A DNA stretch of 64,000 bases, from assembly GCF_001887355.1 (NCBI RefSeq), contig NZ_MPIN01000023.1, positions 1-64,000 of the forward strand, written 5' to 3'. The position numbers were made by a program, and so were the translations under genes. Positions 17,660 to 26,163 of the stretch are shown piece after piece. Within the stretch, counting starts at the first letter, position 1, and each line of letters opens with the position of its first letter. The notes under the pieces are model-generated. The model saw only the letters and a list, made by a program, of their open reading frames with translations, was not told where the DNA came from and searched no databases. The stretch comes from Cystobacter ferrugineus. Its GTDB lineage: Bacteria > Myxococcota > Myxococcia > Myxococcales > Myxococcaceae.

Positions 17660-18733
17660 TCAGATTCCCGAGCGGGCCATCTTCAGCAGGCAGCGCGTCA
17701 CCTTGCGGCCGTCATGCCGGATGCGCGAGCCTTCCTTGAGCAGGTCCGCCTCCACGGGGATGACGCCGGCGTCGATGAGGGCGCGGCGATCCACCCGGAC
17801 GGGCGTGGAGCCCTTGCGGGCATAGCGGCGCACGGCCTCCTCGCAGGGGGTGGCGGCGTTGACGAGCACCGCGTCGAGCACCGGCCCCACATGGTCGATG
17901 ACGGCTCGCACGTGGTCCAGGCAGTCCATGCCGTCCGTCTCGCCCGGCTGGGTCATGAGGTTGGCCACCATGACCTTGAGCGCGCGCGTCTCGCGCAGGG
18001 CCTGGGCCACCCCGTCCACCAGCAGGTTGGGCATGACGCTGGAGTACAGCGAGCCCGGCCCGATGACGATCATGTCCGCGGTGCGGATGGACTCGAGCAG
18101 CCCGTCCACCGGCGCCGGGGCGCTGGGGCTGAGCTGCACCTTGCGGATGCGGCCCCGGGCGCGGCAGATGTTGCTCTCCCCCACCACCTCGGTGGAGTCC
18201 TCCATCTGAGCCACCAGGTGCACGGGGGCCAGGGTGCTCGGCAGCACGCGTCCCTTGGCGCCCAGGAGCGTGCCGGACACGCGCACCGCCTCCATGAAGT
18301 CGCCCTTGAGCTCGGCGAGCGCGGAGATGAGCAGGTTGCCCACCGCGTGGCCCGCGAGCCCCTTCTTGCCGGCGAAGCGGTACTGGAACACCTCGCTCAG
18401 CGGGCCCTTGCCCTCGGCGAGCGCCACGAGGCAGTTGCGCACGTCCCCGGGAGGCAGCGCGCCGCGCGTGCGGCGCAGGCGTCCGGAGCTGCCCCCGTCG
18501 TCGCTCATGGCCACCACCGCGGTGAGATCCAACCCGGGCTCGCCCGGCTTCGGCGTCGCGCGTCGGGCCAGGCCCTTGAGCACCATGGGCAGTCCCGTTC
18601 CACCCCCCATGGCCACGATGCGCGTGGGCCGCAGCTCGAGCCCCCGCCGCAGCTCGTTCTGCTCACCCGCCTGCTGCGCCGCGTCCGTCTGCGTGCTCCA
18701 CGTCTCGTCGAGAACCGAATCCGACTCGATCAT
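17660..18733 (-). CDS. exoF: ExoF, YvcK/CofD-like protein
   Basis: The 357-residue protein carries the YvcK/GluK signatures GGGTGLPMVLKGL (about residue 45) and VAMSDDGGSSGRLRRTRGALPPGDVRN, a UDP-sugar-binding Rossmann-like fold related to CofD. YvcK proteins bind UDP-sugars and influence envelope and carbon metabolism; in M. xanthus the homologue is part of the exo operon. About 40 low-complexity residues precede the domain. The ATG at 18733 is chosen. Its exact role in spore-coat synthesis is not known to me. Confidence 0.85.
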   Translation of the reverse strand: MIESDSVLDETWSTQTDAAQQAGEQNELRRGLELRPTRIVAMGGGTGLPMVLKGLARRATPKPGEPGLDLTAVVAMSDDGGSSGRLRRTRGALPPGDVRNCLVALAEGKGPLSEVFQYRFAGKKGLAGHAVGNLLISALAELKGDFMEAVRVSGTLLGAKGRVLPSTLAPVHLVAQMEDSTEVVGESNICRARGRIRKVQLSPSAPAPVDGLLESIRTADMIVIGPGSLYSSVMPNLLVDGVAQALRETRALKVMVANLMTQPGETDGMDCLDHVRAVIDHVGPVLDAVLVNAATPCEEAVRRYARKGSTPVRVDRRALIDAGVIPVEADLLKEGSRIRHDGRKVTRCLLKMARSGI

Positions 18734-18817
18734 GTCCCTACCCCCTTCGACGCCCATCCCAAGAAAACGAGCCGCCGGGCCCCCCGGCGGCGTTCCGCCC
18801 GTACCACCCTGCCTGCT

Positions 18818-20203
18818 CTACCGCGCTCCTCGCGCGAGCAGTACGTGCCTCACGGTGTGGAAGATGATGCTCATGTCCAGGAAAAGCGAGCCGTTCTTCA
18901 CGTAGTACAGATCGAATTCCAATTTGTTGCGCGCGTCCTCCACCGAGGCCCCATAGGGGTAGCGGATCTGCGCCCACCCGGTGAGGCCCGGCTTGACGGC
19001 CTCGCGCAACGAGTAGAAGGGAATCTGCTGCTTGAGTTGCTCGATGAACACCGGGCGCTCGGGCCGCGGGCCCACGAAGCTCATGTCGCCGGTGAGGATG
19101 TTGAAGACCTGGGGAATCTCGTCGATGCGCGTCTTGCGGATGAAGCGGCCCACGCGGGTGACGCGATCGTCATTGGTGCGCGCCCACACCGCGCCATTCT
19201 TCTCCGCGTCGGTGCGCATGCTGCGGAACTTCCACAGCCAGTAGGACTTGCCGTTGAGGCCCGTGCGCTCCTGCCGGTAGAAGATCGGCCCCTTGGAGTC
19301 GAGCTTGATGGCGGCCATGACGATGAGCAGGAAGGGCGCCGCGCACAGCAGCAGCGTGCTGGCCACGAGGATGTCGAAGACGCGCTTGGCGGCACGCCGG
19401 GCGCCCGTCACCGTCAGCTCGTCGGCGAAGGCGAAGTCGCTGGTGCGCAGGTGCGTCACCGGAATCCGGCGCAGCACGCGCTCGCAGAAGCCGGCGGCCT
19501 CGTACACCCGGCGCCCGTCCAGACGGCAGCGCAGGAGCGCGTCCATCCAGTTGGCCCCGCGCATGTCGTCCGCGGCCTGCACCACGAAGTCCGCCTTGAG
19601 CCGCTCGGCCGTGACGTTGACGGGCTCGAGCGCCTGGGTGCCCACGCGCGGCCGGCGCGGGTCCACCATGGCCACCACCTGGAAGCTGTCCTCGCCGCCC
19701 TGCTCGATGGCGGTGGCGAGCGCGCGCGCCTTGAGGCCGTCGCCCACGATGAGCACCCGGCTGGGCCCGCCCACCACGGCGCGCAGCGAGTAGCGCACCA
19801 GGCCCGTGCCCACCAGCGCGCCCACCGCCCCGCCCAGCAGCGCCCCGGGAGGCAGATGAATGGGCAGCACCGCCGGCACCACCAGCATCACCAGCCCGAC
19901 GACGGCCGTGGTCACCCCGGCCGCCTTGAGCAGCCGGGCGCCCCGGCCGCGGTCCTCCGCCGCCACCCTCAAGTCATACAAATCCATGAGGTAGAGCGAG
20001 AACTGGAACGTGGGGACGAACGTCACCCCCAGGAGCATCAATCCCGTCATGGACCGGGCCAGCGCGAGTCCGCCGTCCTCCGGTGCCAGCATCCGCGCGC
20101 ACGCCATCGCGCCGAGAACACAGGCCAGGGCGATCGCGGCTCCCTCGATGAGGAACAGGGTCAGCTTCCTGGCTGAAAAGTAGTGATGGAATACCCGAAG
20201 CAC
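18818..20203 (-). CDS. exoE: ExoE, polyprenyl-phosphate hexose-1-phosphate transferase
   Basis: This 461-residue membrane enzyme would start repeat-unit synthesis by moving a sugar-1-phosphate onto undecaprenyl phosphate. It has about four N-terminal helices, a CoA-binding-like domain (RVLIVGDG), a further helix (DILVASTLLLCAAPFLLIVMA) and the catalytic bacterial sugar transferase domain with FYRQERTGLNGK, WKFRSM, KTRIDEIPQ and GDMSFVGPRPERP. The GTG at 20203 has an excellent GGAGGAGA 6 nt upstream and is preferred to the ATG at 20251. It is the PHPT of the operon. Confidence 0.92.
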   Translation of the reverse strand: MLRVFHHYFSARKLTLFLIEGAAIALACVLGAMACARMLAPEDGGLALARSMTGLMLLGVTFVPTFQFSLYLMDLYDLRVAAEDRGRGARLLKAAGVTTAVVGLVMLVVPAVLPIHLPPGALLGGAVGALVGTGLVRYSLRAVVGGPSRVLIVGDGLKARALATAIEQGGEDSFQVVAMVDPRRPRVGTQALEPVNVTAERLKADFVVQAADDMRGANWMDALLRCRLDGRRVYEAAGFCERVLRRIPVTHLRTSDFAFADELTVTGARRAAKRVFDILVASTLLLCAAPFLLIVMAAIKLDSKGPIFYRQERTGLNGKSYWLWKFRSMRTDAEKNGAVWARTNDDRVTRVGRFIRKTRIDEIPQVFNILTGDMSFVGPRPERPVFIEQLKQQIPFYSLREAVKPGLTGWAQIRYPYGASVEDARNKLEFDLYYVKNGSLFLDMSIIFHTVRHVLLARGAR

Positions 20204-20301
20204 GTATCTCCTCCGTCGCCCACGCCAACGCAGTCCACACACCTCACGCACCTCCGGCCACGGGGGATACCTGCTCCCACCGTGGCCAGAGGTCCGTGGC
20301 G

Positions 20302-21072
20302 CTACTTCTTGCTGGAGTACTCCTTCAAGTACGGCGCCGCGCTCATCTCCGCGCCGTTGAGCACGCAGCCCAGCACCGGCGCCCCACCGAGCTGCTCCAT
20401 GGCCTGGGTGACCGTCCTGGCCTGGGAGTGGTGGGCGCGCACCACCATGAGCAAGCCATCCGTCTGGTGCCCGAGAATGGACGCGTCCGCGAAGGGCAGC
20501 GTCGGCGGCAGGTCCACGTAGACTTCATCGAAGTGGTCGCGCACCAGCTTGAGGAACTGCTTCATCCGGGCGCTCGCCAGCGCCTGGGTGGGCTCCTCGG
20601 GCGTGCCCCCCGCGGTGATGACCGCCATGCGCGTGGCATGGAAGCGGCGCACCAGCTCGCGCACCTCGCACTCGCCGGCGAGCAGCTCGGCGAGCCCGGG
20701 ACGGCCCCGGATGCCGAGCACCTGGGCCACCTGGCCCCGGCGCAGGTCCGCGTCGATGAGCAGGATGCGGCGGTCGGGGTTGGCCCGAGCGGCGGCCAGG
20801 GCGAGGTTCACCGTCGTCACCGTCTTGCCCTCGCCAGGCATGGCCGAGGTGACACCCACCACCTTCAGGGGGCGCAGCTCGCGCATGCGCTCCAGCCTGT
20901 AATAAAGACTGCGGTACTGCTCGGCCGCGATCGAGGCGGGCGCCGTGAGCGACACCACCCGATTGTCCACCGCGTTCGGCGAACCCGCGGACTCATCCAC
21001 CCGGGGAAGGAAGTTCCCCGCCCGTTCCATGGTCTTTTCCATCTTGTTTCCCTCGGAGCCCGTGTTGTTCAT
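20302..21072 (-). CDS. exoD: ExoD, bacterial tyrosine kinase (Wzc cytoplasmic domain)
   Basis: The 256-residue kinase has Walker A (MPGEGKTVTTVN), Walker A' (ILLIDADLRRG) and Walker B (VYVDLPP) motifs of BY-kinases that control polysaccharide chain length. The C-terminal tail has only two Tyr (PYLKEYSSKK), fewer than in many BY-kinases. It starts 11 nt after exoC, the membrane co-polymerase it should pair with. The M. xanthus homologue (BtkA) is a tyrosine kinase needed for spore maturation. Confidence 0.9.
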   Translation of the reverse strand: MNNTGSEGNKMEKTMERAGNFLPRVDESAGSPNAVDNRVVSLTAPASIAAEQYRSLYYRLERMRELRPLKVVGVTSAMPGEGKTVTTVNLALAAARANPDRRILLIDADLRRGQVAQVLGIRGRPGLAELLAGECEVRELVRRFHATRMAVITAGGTPEEPTQALASARMKQFLKLVRDHFDEVYVDLPPTLPFADASILGHQTDGLLMVVRAHHSQARTVTQAMEQLGGAPVLGCVLNGAEMSAAPYLKEYSSKK

Positions 21073-21083
21073 CCGAAATGTCC

Positions 21084-22502
21084 CTAGTTGAGTGTCGAGT
21101 CCGTCGAGTTGGGAGGCACCACGTTGCGGCCTCCGGTCGCGGGCATCAGCACCCGCTTCTCCACCTTCCCTTGCATGTTCGGGACCACCGCCAGGACAGG
21201 CAGGGGCAGCCGGTCACGCAGCTCCTGGGTGTCGCGGATGCTGTCGTCGCGCATCTCGAGCACCACGCCGGTGAGGAGTCCCAGACCCAGCGCCACCAGC
21301 AGGGCGATGAGCAGGCCGCTCACCCGGTCGGGCCTGGCGGCGATGGCCGGCACGGAGGCCGGGGAGACGACGTGGAAGAGGTCCTCGGCACCGCGCAGCT
21401 CCAGCTCCTGCGCCAGCTCGGCCTCCACCCGGCGCGACACCACGCTCTGGTACTTCGTGCGGGCAATCTCGTAGTCGCGCTGCAGCACCCCCAGCTCATG
21501 GGCCCACTTCGGGGTGCGATCCAACCGCTCCTGGTAGGACTTCGCCTGCTGGTGCAGCTCCTCGATCTCCTTCTGGATGGCGGCGATGAGGCTCGTCACC
21601 CGGGTGCGCTCCTGGCGCTCGGCCCACTGGCGGCCCTCGGCCTCCTTGCGCCTGGCCGTCATGGTGGAGAGCTCCTGGTCCAGACGCTTCACCTCGGGGT
21701 GATCCGCCGTCCAGGACGTGCGGGCGGACACCAGATCACGCGTGAGGCTGCTCTCGGCGGCCTCGAGCCGGCCCGCCTCGCTGTCCGCGGCGTTGCGAGC
21801 CCGGGCCAGGTCGGAGCGGCGGGCCTCGGCGACACGCAGCTCCTCGGACTTGGTCTGCAGGAGGGCGCCCACGCGCTCCAGACCGCGCATGTTCATCTCC
21901 AGTTGCTCGGGCAGCTCACCGATGTGGGCCACCTTGAACTGGGCGATCTTCTTCTCCCAGCCCGTCACCGTGGCCGACAGGGCGGCGATCTCATCCTCGA
22001 AGAGCTTGGTGGCGCGCGCGGCCTGGGTCTGACGCGACTTGAGCGTCTCCTCGGCGAAGAGCTGCGGCAGGCGGTTGGCCACCTGGGCCGCCACGTTCGG
22101 ATCCGTGCTGGAGTAGACCAGCTCGAAGGCCGTCTCCCCTTCCACGCGCACGGTGATGTCCTTGCGCATGCGGACGATGGCCGCCTCCAGGCCCTTCTCC
22201 GACACGATGTCCGGATAGAGGTTCATCTCCTCGATGGCCTTCTGCAGCACCGGCCGCGACATCAGCTCCTGGCGCACGGTGAGCAGGCGCTGCTCGGCGA
22301 GCTCGCTCACGGTGCGCTGCACCATCTCCTCACCGGGGCGCTGCGGCTGCACACGCACCACCGACGTCGCCTCGTACACATTGGGCTGCACCAGCACGAT
22401 CGCGGCGCCCACCGCGAAAACCGCCAACACAATGGCCCCGACCAACACCTTGCGGCGCCACAGTGCCTTCAGCACCTGGTCAGCCGTCATCCCACGCTCC
22501 AT
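21084..22502 (-). CDS. exoC: ExoC, Wzz/Wzc-type chain-length determinant
   Basis: The 472-residue inner-membrane protein has an N-terminal Wzz domain with TM1 at about residues 17-37, a long periplasmic coiled-coil region (about 130-390) and a second TM near residue 415 (VSGLLIALLVALGLGLLTGVVL). It lacks the kinase domain, which is supplied by exoD. Together they would control polymer length and secretion. The ATG at 22502 is chosen for its AGGAGGA ribosome site about 7 nt upstream; it begins 26 nt after exoB. Confidence 0.9.
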   Translation of the reverse strand: MERGMTADQVLKALWRRKVLVGAIVLAVFAVGAAIVLVQPNVYEATSVVRVQPQRPGEEMVQRTVSELAEQRLLTVRQELMSRPVLQKAIEEMNLYPDIVSEKGLEAAIVRMRKDITVRVEGETAFELVYSSTDPNVAAQVANRLPQLFAEETLKSRQTQAARATKLFEDEIAALSATVTGWEKKIAQFKVAHIGELPEQLEMNMRGLERVGALLQTKSEELRVAEARRSDLARARNAADSEAGRLEAAESSLTRDLVSARTSWTADHPEVKRLDQELSTMTARRKEAEGRQWAERQERTRVTSLIAAIQKEIEELHQQAKSYQERLDRTPKWAHELGVLQRDYEIARTKYQSVVSRRVEAELAQELELRGAEDLFHVVSPASVPAIAARPDRVSGLLIALLVALGLGLLTGVVLEMRDDSIRDTQELRDRLPLPVLAVVPNMQGKVEKRVLMPATGGRNVVPPNSTDSTLN

Positions 22503-22528
22503 GTGCGCTCCTCCTGATTCCATTGGTG

Positions 22529-23716
22529 TCACCACGCCGTCATGTGCAAGCGAAGCGCCGCCACATTCCGGGAAAGGTTCACATCCGCCGCGGCATCTCC
22601 CATTCCCACCTGTGCGATGCGATCCACGGCGGCCTGCACCGACACGTACCGATTCACCTCGAACTCGAACCCCGCGCTCAGCGTGTAGCCCTGAGACACG
22701 TTGGTGCCCACATTCCACCGGAAGGCGTCCTCTCCCGGAGCCCTGCCATTGCGAAAGAAGCTGGCGGCCGCGAACATCTGCGCCCGCTGGCTGAAGTGCT
22801 TGTTGAACGTCAGTCCCGCGTAGTCCGCCCACAGCGTGTTGGCGAAACCGCTGGCGCCCACCAGGTCGTGGCCGAGGATGAGGCCCATGTCGAAGGTGCC
22901 TCGCTCATGCAGCACCTCCAGCTTCACCCGCGGCATCCAGCCCCGGGTCCCGTCCTGACCGAGGAAGGACACCGGCCCGCCGCGCAGCGTGGCGGTGGTG
23001 TTGCGCGACAGCCGATAGCGCAGGGCGCCGAAGATGCCGTGCGCCTGATCCATGCTGTCGCCGTAGAGGAACGCCTGGTAGCGGTACTCCGCGCCCAGCC
23101 ACAGCCGCGGCGCGGTGCGCACCCACGTCTCCAGATAGGGCGTGTGGACGAAGCCCGCCACACTACCCGACGTGAGCACCCGCACCCCCTCGAACGCATA
23201 TCCCGCCGCCACGTCCACGCGCCGGCTCACCCGGTTGGTGACCGACAGCTTGGAGGCGCCGTAGAGGACGGGCTGGTTGGTGCGCGCCACGCTCTCGCGC
23301 GGCAGGGAGCGGGGATCCGTCACCCGGAAGATGCTCCCGGAGGCCTCCACCCGCAGACGGCGCGAGAGCAGCTTGCGCACGGTCAGTCCGGCGCGGTGAT
23401 CCAACGTCACCGTCCCGCTGCCATGGCGCATCAGCAGATCCGCCGCGTAGAAGCTCTCGAGCTTCAGGGTGCGGTCCTTCACGTCGAGCCCCACCCGCGG
23501 CGTGACCTTCGACATGAGCTGCCCCGTGGGCGTGGTGCCCAGGGCGCCGCCGGTGGGAGCATCGGGAGCCACCACCGGGTTCAGGCGGAAGTCATCGTCG
23601 TAGCGCTCCTCCAATGACACCCGGAGCCGAGGCTCCACCAGCGTGGCGCCGAGCGCCGCCGGGGAGGTCCCCGCCACCGCCGCCACCGCCAGCCATTTCT
23701 TCCATCCCCTGCTCAT
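22529..23716 (-). CDS. exoB: ExoB, outer-membrane beta-barrel protein
   Basis: The 395-residue protein has a signal peptide (MSRGWKKWLAVAAVAGTSPAALGA) and a mature part of alternating amphipathic strands rich in Arg, Tyr and Thr, such as LRVSLEERYDDDFRLNP and FDMGLILGHDLVGA. It ends in a hydrophobic strand. This is the pattern of the exo-operon beta-barrel thought to help pass polymer through the outer membrane together with the Wza-type ExoA. The start has GGAGGG upstream. Assignment rests largely on synteny and the barrel-like pattern. Confidence 0.85.
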   Translation of the reverse strand: MSRGWKKWLAVAAVAGTSPAALGATLVEPRLRVSLEERYDDDFRLNPVVAPDAPTGGALGTTPTGQLMSKVTPRVGLDVKDRTLKLESFYAADLLMRHGSGTVTLDHRAGLTVRKLLSRRLRVEASGSIFRVTDPRSLPRESVARTNQPVLYGASKLSVTNRVSRRVDVAAGYAFEGVRVLTSGSVAGFVHTPYLETWVRTAPRLWLGAEYRYQAFLYGDSMDQAHGIFGALRYRLSRNTTATLRGGPVSFLGQDGTRGWMPRVKLEVLHERGTFDMGLILGHDLVGASGFANTLWADYAGLTFNKHFSQRAQMFAAASFFRNGRAPGEDAFRWNVGTNVSQGYTLSAGFEFEVNRYVSVQAAVDRIAQVGMGDAAADVNLSRNVAALRLHMTAW

Positions 23717-23776
23717 GGCAACCCTCCGTCCCCACACTCCGACCCGACCACGTCCCACGCTCCACCCTCCCCTCGC

Positions 23777-24358
23777 CTACGGCACGACGATGGTGTCGCC
23801 CGGGCGCAGGGACAGCGGCTCGTTGTTCTTCGCGTCCTCCACCAGGTCGCTGTAGCTCACCGGAATGGGCTCGCCCTCGGCGCCCTGGCGGCGCAGCACC
23901 ACGATGCCGTCGCGATCCGCGAAGTCCGTGAAGCCGCCGGCCAGGGCAATCGCCTGGAGCACCGACACCCGGCCGCGCAGGGGATAGGCCCCCGGATGCG
24001 CCACCTCACCGGTGATGAAGACGCGGGTGCTGTTGACCTCGCGGACGATCACCGTCACGCGCGGATCCTGCACGTAGGGCTTGAGCGACTCGCGGATCTG
24101 CTCCGACAGCTCGACGGGCGTGCGACCCTCGGCCCTCACCTCACCCACCATGGGCAGGGAGATGAAACCATCCGGCCTCACCGGCAGCGTGCGCGACAGG
24201 TCCCCATCCCGCCACACCGCCACATCCAACACATCCTCCCGGCCGATGCGGTACGGCTGGTCCGAGTTGTCCACCGGCCGGTTGGCCTGGTGAGCGCACC
24301 CCGACGACAGGAGGAGCATCCCCATCACCGCCCACGACTTCGCGCCCATCATTCCCAT
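23777..24358 (-). CDS. exoA: ExoA, Wza-type polysaccharide export lipoprotein
   Basis: The 193-residue lipoprotein has a lipobox (LLLSSGC), a polysaccharide biosynthesis/export domain (YRIGREDVLDVAVWRDGDLS...RPDGFISLPMVGEV) and an SLBB-like domain (VFITGEVAHPGAYPLRGRVSVLQAIALAGG). It would form the periplasmic/outer-membrane export channel for the coat polymer. It is the first gene of the operon and follows a sigma-54-like promoter about 57 nt upstream of the ATG. M. xanthus exoA (fdgA) is needed for compact spore coats. Confidence 0.92.
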   Translation of the reverse strand: MGMMGAKSWAVMGMLLLSSGCAHQANRPVDNSDQPYRIGREDVLDVAVWRDGDLSRTLPVRPDGFISLPMVGEVRAEGRTPVELSEQIRESLKPYVQDPRVTVIVREVNSTRVFITGEVAHPGAYPLRGRVSVLQAIALAGGFTDFADRDGIVVLRRQGAEGEPIPVSYSDLVEDAKNNEPLSLRPGDTIVVP

Positions 24359-24425
24359 CGCTCGCCTCTCCCCGAAGTTCCCGGCCCCGCTTCGTTCAGG
24401 GGCCTTGTGTTCGGGGAGGGCCTTA

Positions 24426-24442
24426 AGCAGGGGATGTGCCAA
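24426..24442 (-). promoter_or_regulatory. Sigma-54-type promoter for exoA-I
   Basis: Read on the minus strand the site is TTGGCACATCCCCTGCT. It has the -24 TTGGCAC element, exact GG-N10-GC spacing and a -12 CTGCT, so it differs from consensus at one -12 base. The predicted start is near 24415, giving a leader of about 57 nt before exoA. Sigma-54 promoters need an enhancer-binding protein, in line with developmental control of spore-coat genes. Confidence 0.75.
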
Positions 24443-24639
24443 GGACCGCGATGGGGGAAAGTCCACGGATCCTCATGGGTTACGCGCTACCCCCTTGGGG
24501 AAAGGTTTGGGATGTCCGGGAAAAAATTCCGACCTCGGCCTTCAGGACGTACCTGCTTCAGGGCGTGGCTGCTGCCCGGGCGGGGAAAATCCTTTCCCAT
24601 TCAGTCCGGGACTTTTTCCCCTCCCCTGGGACCGACGCG
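24443..24639. promoter_or_regulatory. Shared intergenic control region between two divergent sigma-54-like promoters
   Basis: About 200 bp without a supported gene separate the exoA promoter from the one on the plus strand. It holds inverted repeats that could bind an activator: CCCCTTGGGG (24491-24500), GGAA-AAAA-TTCC (24519-24530) and GGGAAA-ATCC-TTTCCC (24583-24598). The 13-mer CGGGAAAAAATTC at 24517 recurs at 24931. Enhancer function is inferred only from position. Confidence 0.4.
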
Positions 24640-24655
24640 TGGCACGCCGATTGTA
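24640..24655 (+). promoter_or_regulatory. Sigma-54-like promoter for the small membrane protein
   Basis: TGGCACGCCGATTGTA has a full -24 TGGCACG element and correct spacing, but the -12 GC is GT, so it is a weaker match. The predicted start is near 24666, about 54 nt before the small gene at 24720. It points away from the exoA promoter. Confidence 0.5.
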
Positions 24656-24719
24656 ATGACCTTTCAGCGGAACACAGACCTGGAAGGGTCCAGGCTGAAG
24701 AGCACCGGCGGGGGCGACA

Positions 24720-24917
24720 ATGAGCAAGGCGGCGGCGGGAGCGGTGATCGCGATGTTCTCGGTGGGAGCGGGCGTGATGACGATGTTGGGCTCGGTGTTG
24801 GGCGCGTATGCGGAGCCGGCCACGGTGGCGATGCTGGGCGCGGGCCTGTTCGCGGGCAGCTCCATCCTCAATGGCATCAAGGACACGGCCTCCGCGGGCG
24901 TGGCGAAGGAGGCCTGA
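24720..24917 (+). CDS. Small hydrophobic protein divergent from exoA
   Basis: The 65-residue product is almost entirely hydrophobic, Gly/Ala rich and low in charge, with two likely helices (residues 6-28 and 35-52) separated by a short polar turn near AYAEPA. I do not recognise a family. The ATG follows a G-rich, weak ribosome site. Its position next to exoA and behind a sigma-54-like promoter suggests expression with spore-coat genes. A small membrane or phasin-like coat component are both possible. Confidence 0.5.
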   Translation: MSKAAAGAVIAMFSVGAGVMTMLGSVLGAYAEPATVAMLGAGLFAGSSILNGIKDTASAGVAKEA

Positions 24918-25177
24918 GAAGGCTGTAGGGCGGGAAAAAATTCTGCCCCCTGGGACGAGGGAAGAGCAAGAAAGAGGGCACACGGGCCCCTCAGCCGGTC
25001 CGAGGCCTCCCCGGGAGAAGACGCGCCGCGCTTCGCGGCGTGCCTCCTGGGACAGACAGCAGGCGAGCAGACGGCGCATCGCTCGATGGCTCGCCCTTTC
25101 CGGGGGCTGAGCTGGCGTTGCGGCCGAGCGCTTCACGGAGCGAGGACCTCCGCACGAAGACTTCGCGCGTGATGGGC

Positions 25178-25648
25178 TCAGACGTCCTCGTCGGGTAGGA
25201 GCGTGCACAGCAACTCGTCGTCGGGCCCGAGGGGACGCCAGCCGGGGGGCGGTGGTGTGGCGAGGAGCGCGTCGCCGGTTTTCTTTACGCGCTCCTCATG
25301 AGTTGCTGGCGTGTAGGTACTCCAACGAGCGAGCGCCACGGCAACCTTGAGGCGGTTCGCGTCGTCAAGCACGGCCGGCCAACCGTTCGGGAGACGCTGA
25401 GACAGTTCGCGCACGAGCTGCCCGCGCACCAAACGCGTGACCCTGCGGCTTTGCTCAGCCTCGGCAACCAACCCGCTGAACACCTGCACTGCCACGATGT
25501 CATCAGGGCCAAGCTCATCCGCCAGTGCCATCAGCGAAGCGGTGGGGCGCGCCTCGGCGAAGGCGGTGAGCGAGTCATAGCCGCGCTCGCCGACCCGCTC
25601 GTACACGCGCGCTTTCACGTTGCCCTCCCAAGCACGTCCGTCGCTCAT
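25178..25648 (-). CDS. Immunity-like protein, tandem copy 3
   Basis: This 156-residue protein is one of three tandem homologues downstream of a SitA-like toxin. The family shows LYERVxERGYDSLTAFAxARP near the N-terminus, LADELGPDDIxAVQVFSGLVAEAE in the middle, a DGWPAVLDDANRFK segment and a C-terminal PPPPGWRPLGPDDELL(R/C)TLLPDE. All four copies in this window have exactly 156 residues. Function as toxin immunity is inferred from position and copy number. This copy is the farthest from the toxin and carries more substitutions (VYERVGERGYDS). Confidence 0.75.
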   Translation of the reverse strand: MSDGRAWEGNVKARVYERVGERGYDSLTAFAEARPTASLMALADELGPDDIVAVQVFSGLVAEAEQSRRVTRLVRGQLVRELSQRLPNGWPAVLDDANRLKVAVALARWSTYTPATHEERVKKTGDALLATPPPPGWRPLGPDDELLCTLLPDEDV

Positions 25649-25670
25649 CGTCGTTTCCAGAGGGTGAAGA

Positions 25671-26141
25671 TCAAACTTCCTCGTCCGGCAAGAGCGTACG
25701 CAGCAATTCGTCATCAGGCCCGAGGGGAAGCCAGCCGGGCGGCGGTGGCGTAGCACGGAGAGTTGCCCGGGCCTGCTTGACGCGCTCCTTATGCGTTTCT
25801 GGGGTGTAGGCGATCCACGAGCCAATCGCCTCGGCAACCTTGAAGCGGTTTGCATCATCCAGCACGGGTGGCCAACCGTCGGGAACGCTCTCGGACCATA
25901 GGCGCGTGAATACATCGCGCACAAACCGTGTGACCTGCTTGCGTCGCTCCGCCTCGGCGAGCAGCCCGCTCAGCACCTGCACCCCGGCGACGTCATCCTT
26001 GCCCAGTTCCTCGGCTAGCAAGTATAGCGGGACGGCGGGACGCGCATCAGCGAAGGCGGTGAGCGAATCATAGCCGCGCTCGCGGACCCGCTCATACAGG
26101 CGCGCCTTCACGTTGCCCTGCCAGGCACGTCCGTCGCTCAT
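25671..26141 (-). CDS. Immunity-like protein, tandem copy 2
   Basis: This is the middle of three tandem 156-residue homologues. It differs most from its neighbours in the central region (LYLLAEELGKDDVAGVQVLSGLLAEAERRKQVTRFVRDVFTRLWSE), and there it is closer to the distant copy at 34909-35379 (LYLLAEELGEDD...ERRKQVTRLVRDV). It starts 22 nt after copy 1. The spacer holds a GGAGA ribosome site and resembles the last codons of the toxin gene. An immunity role is inferred. Confidence 0.75.
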   Translation of the reverse strand: MSDGRAWQGNVKARLYERVRERGYDSLTAFADARPAVPLYLLAEELGKDDVAGVQVLSGLLAEAERRKQVTRFVRDVFTRLWSESVPDGWPPVLDDANRFKVAEAIGSWIAYTPETHKERVKQARATLRATPPPPGWLPLGPDDELLRTLLPDEEV

Positions 26142-26163
26142 CGTCGTCTCCAGAGAGTGAAGT

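Noticed and set aside
24558-25208. Cys/Arg-rich minus-strand frame of about 216 codons overlapping the small gene and exoA control region
   Set aside because: It has no recognisable domain or ribosome site and covers promoter-like sequence; it is more likely non-coding.
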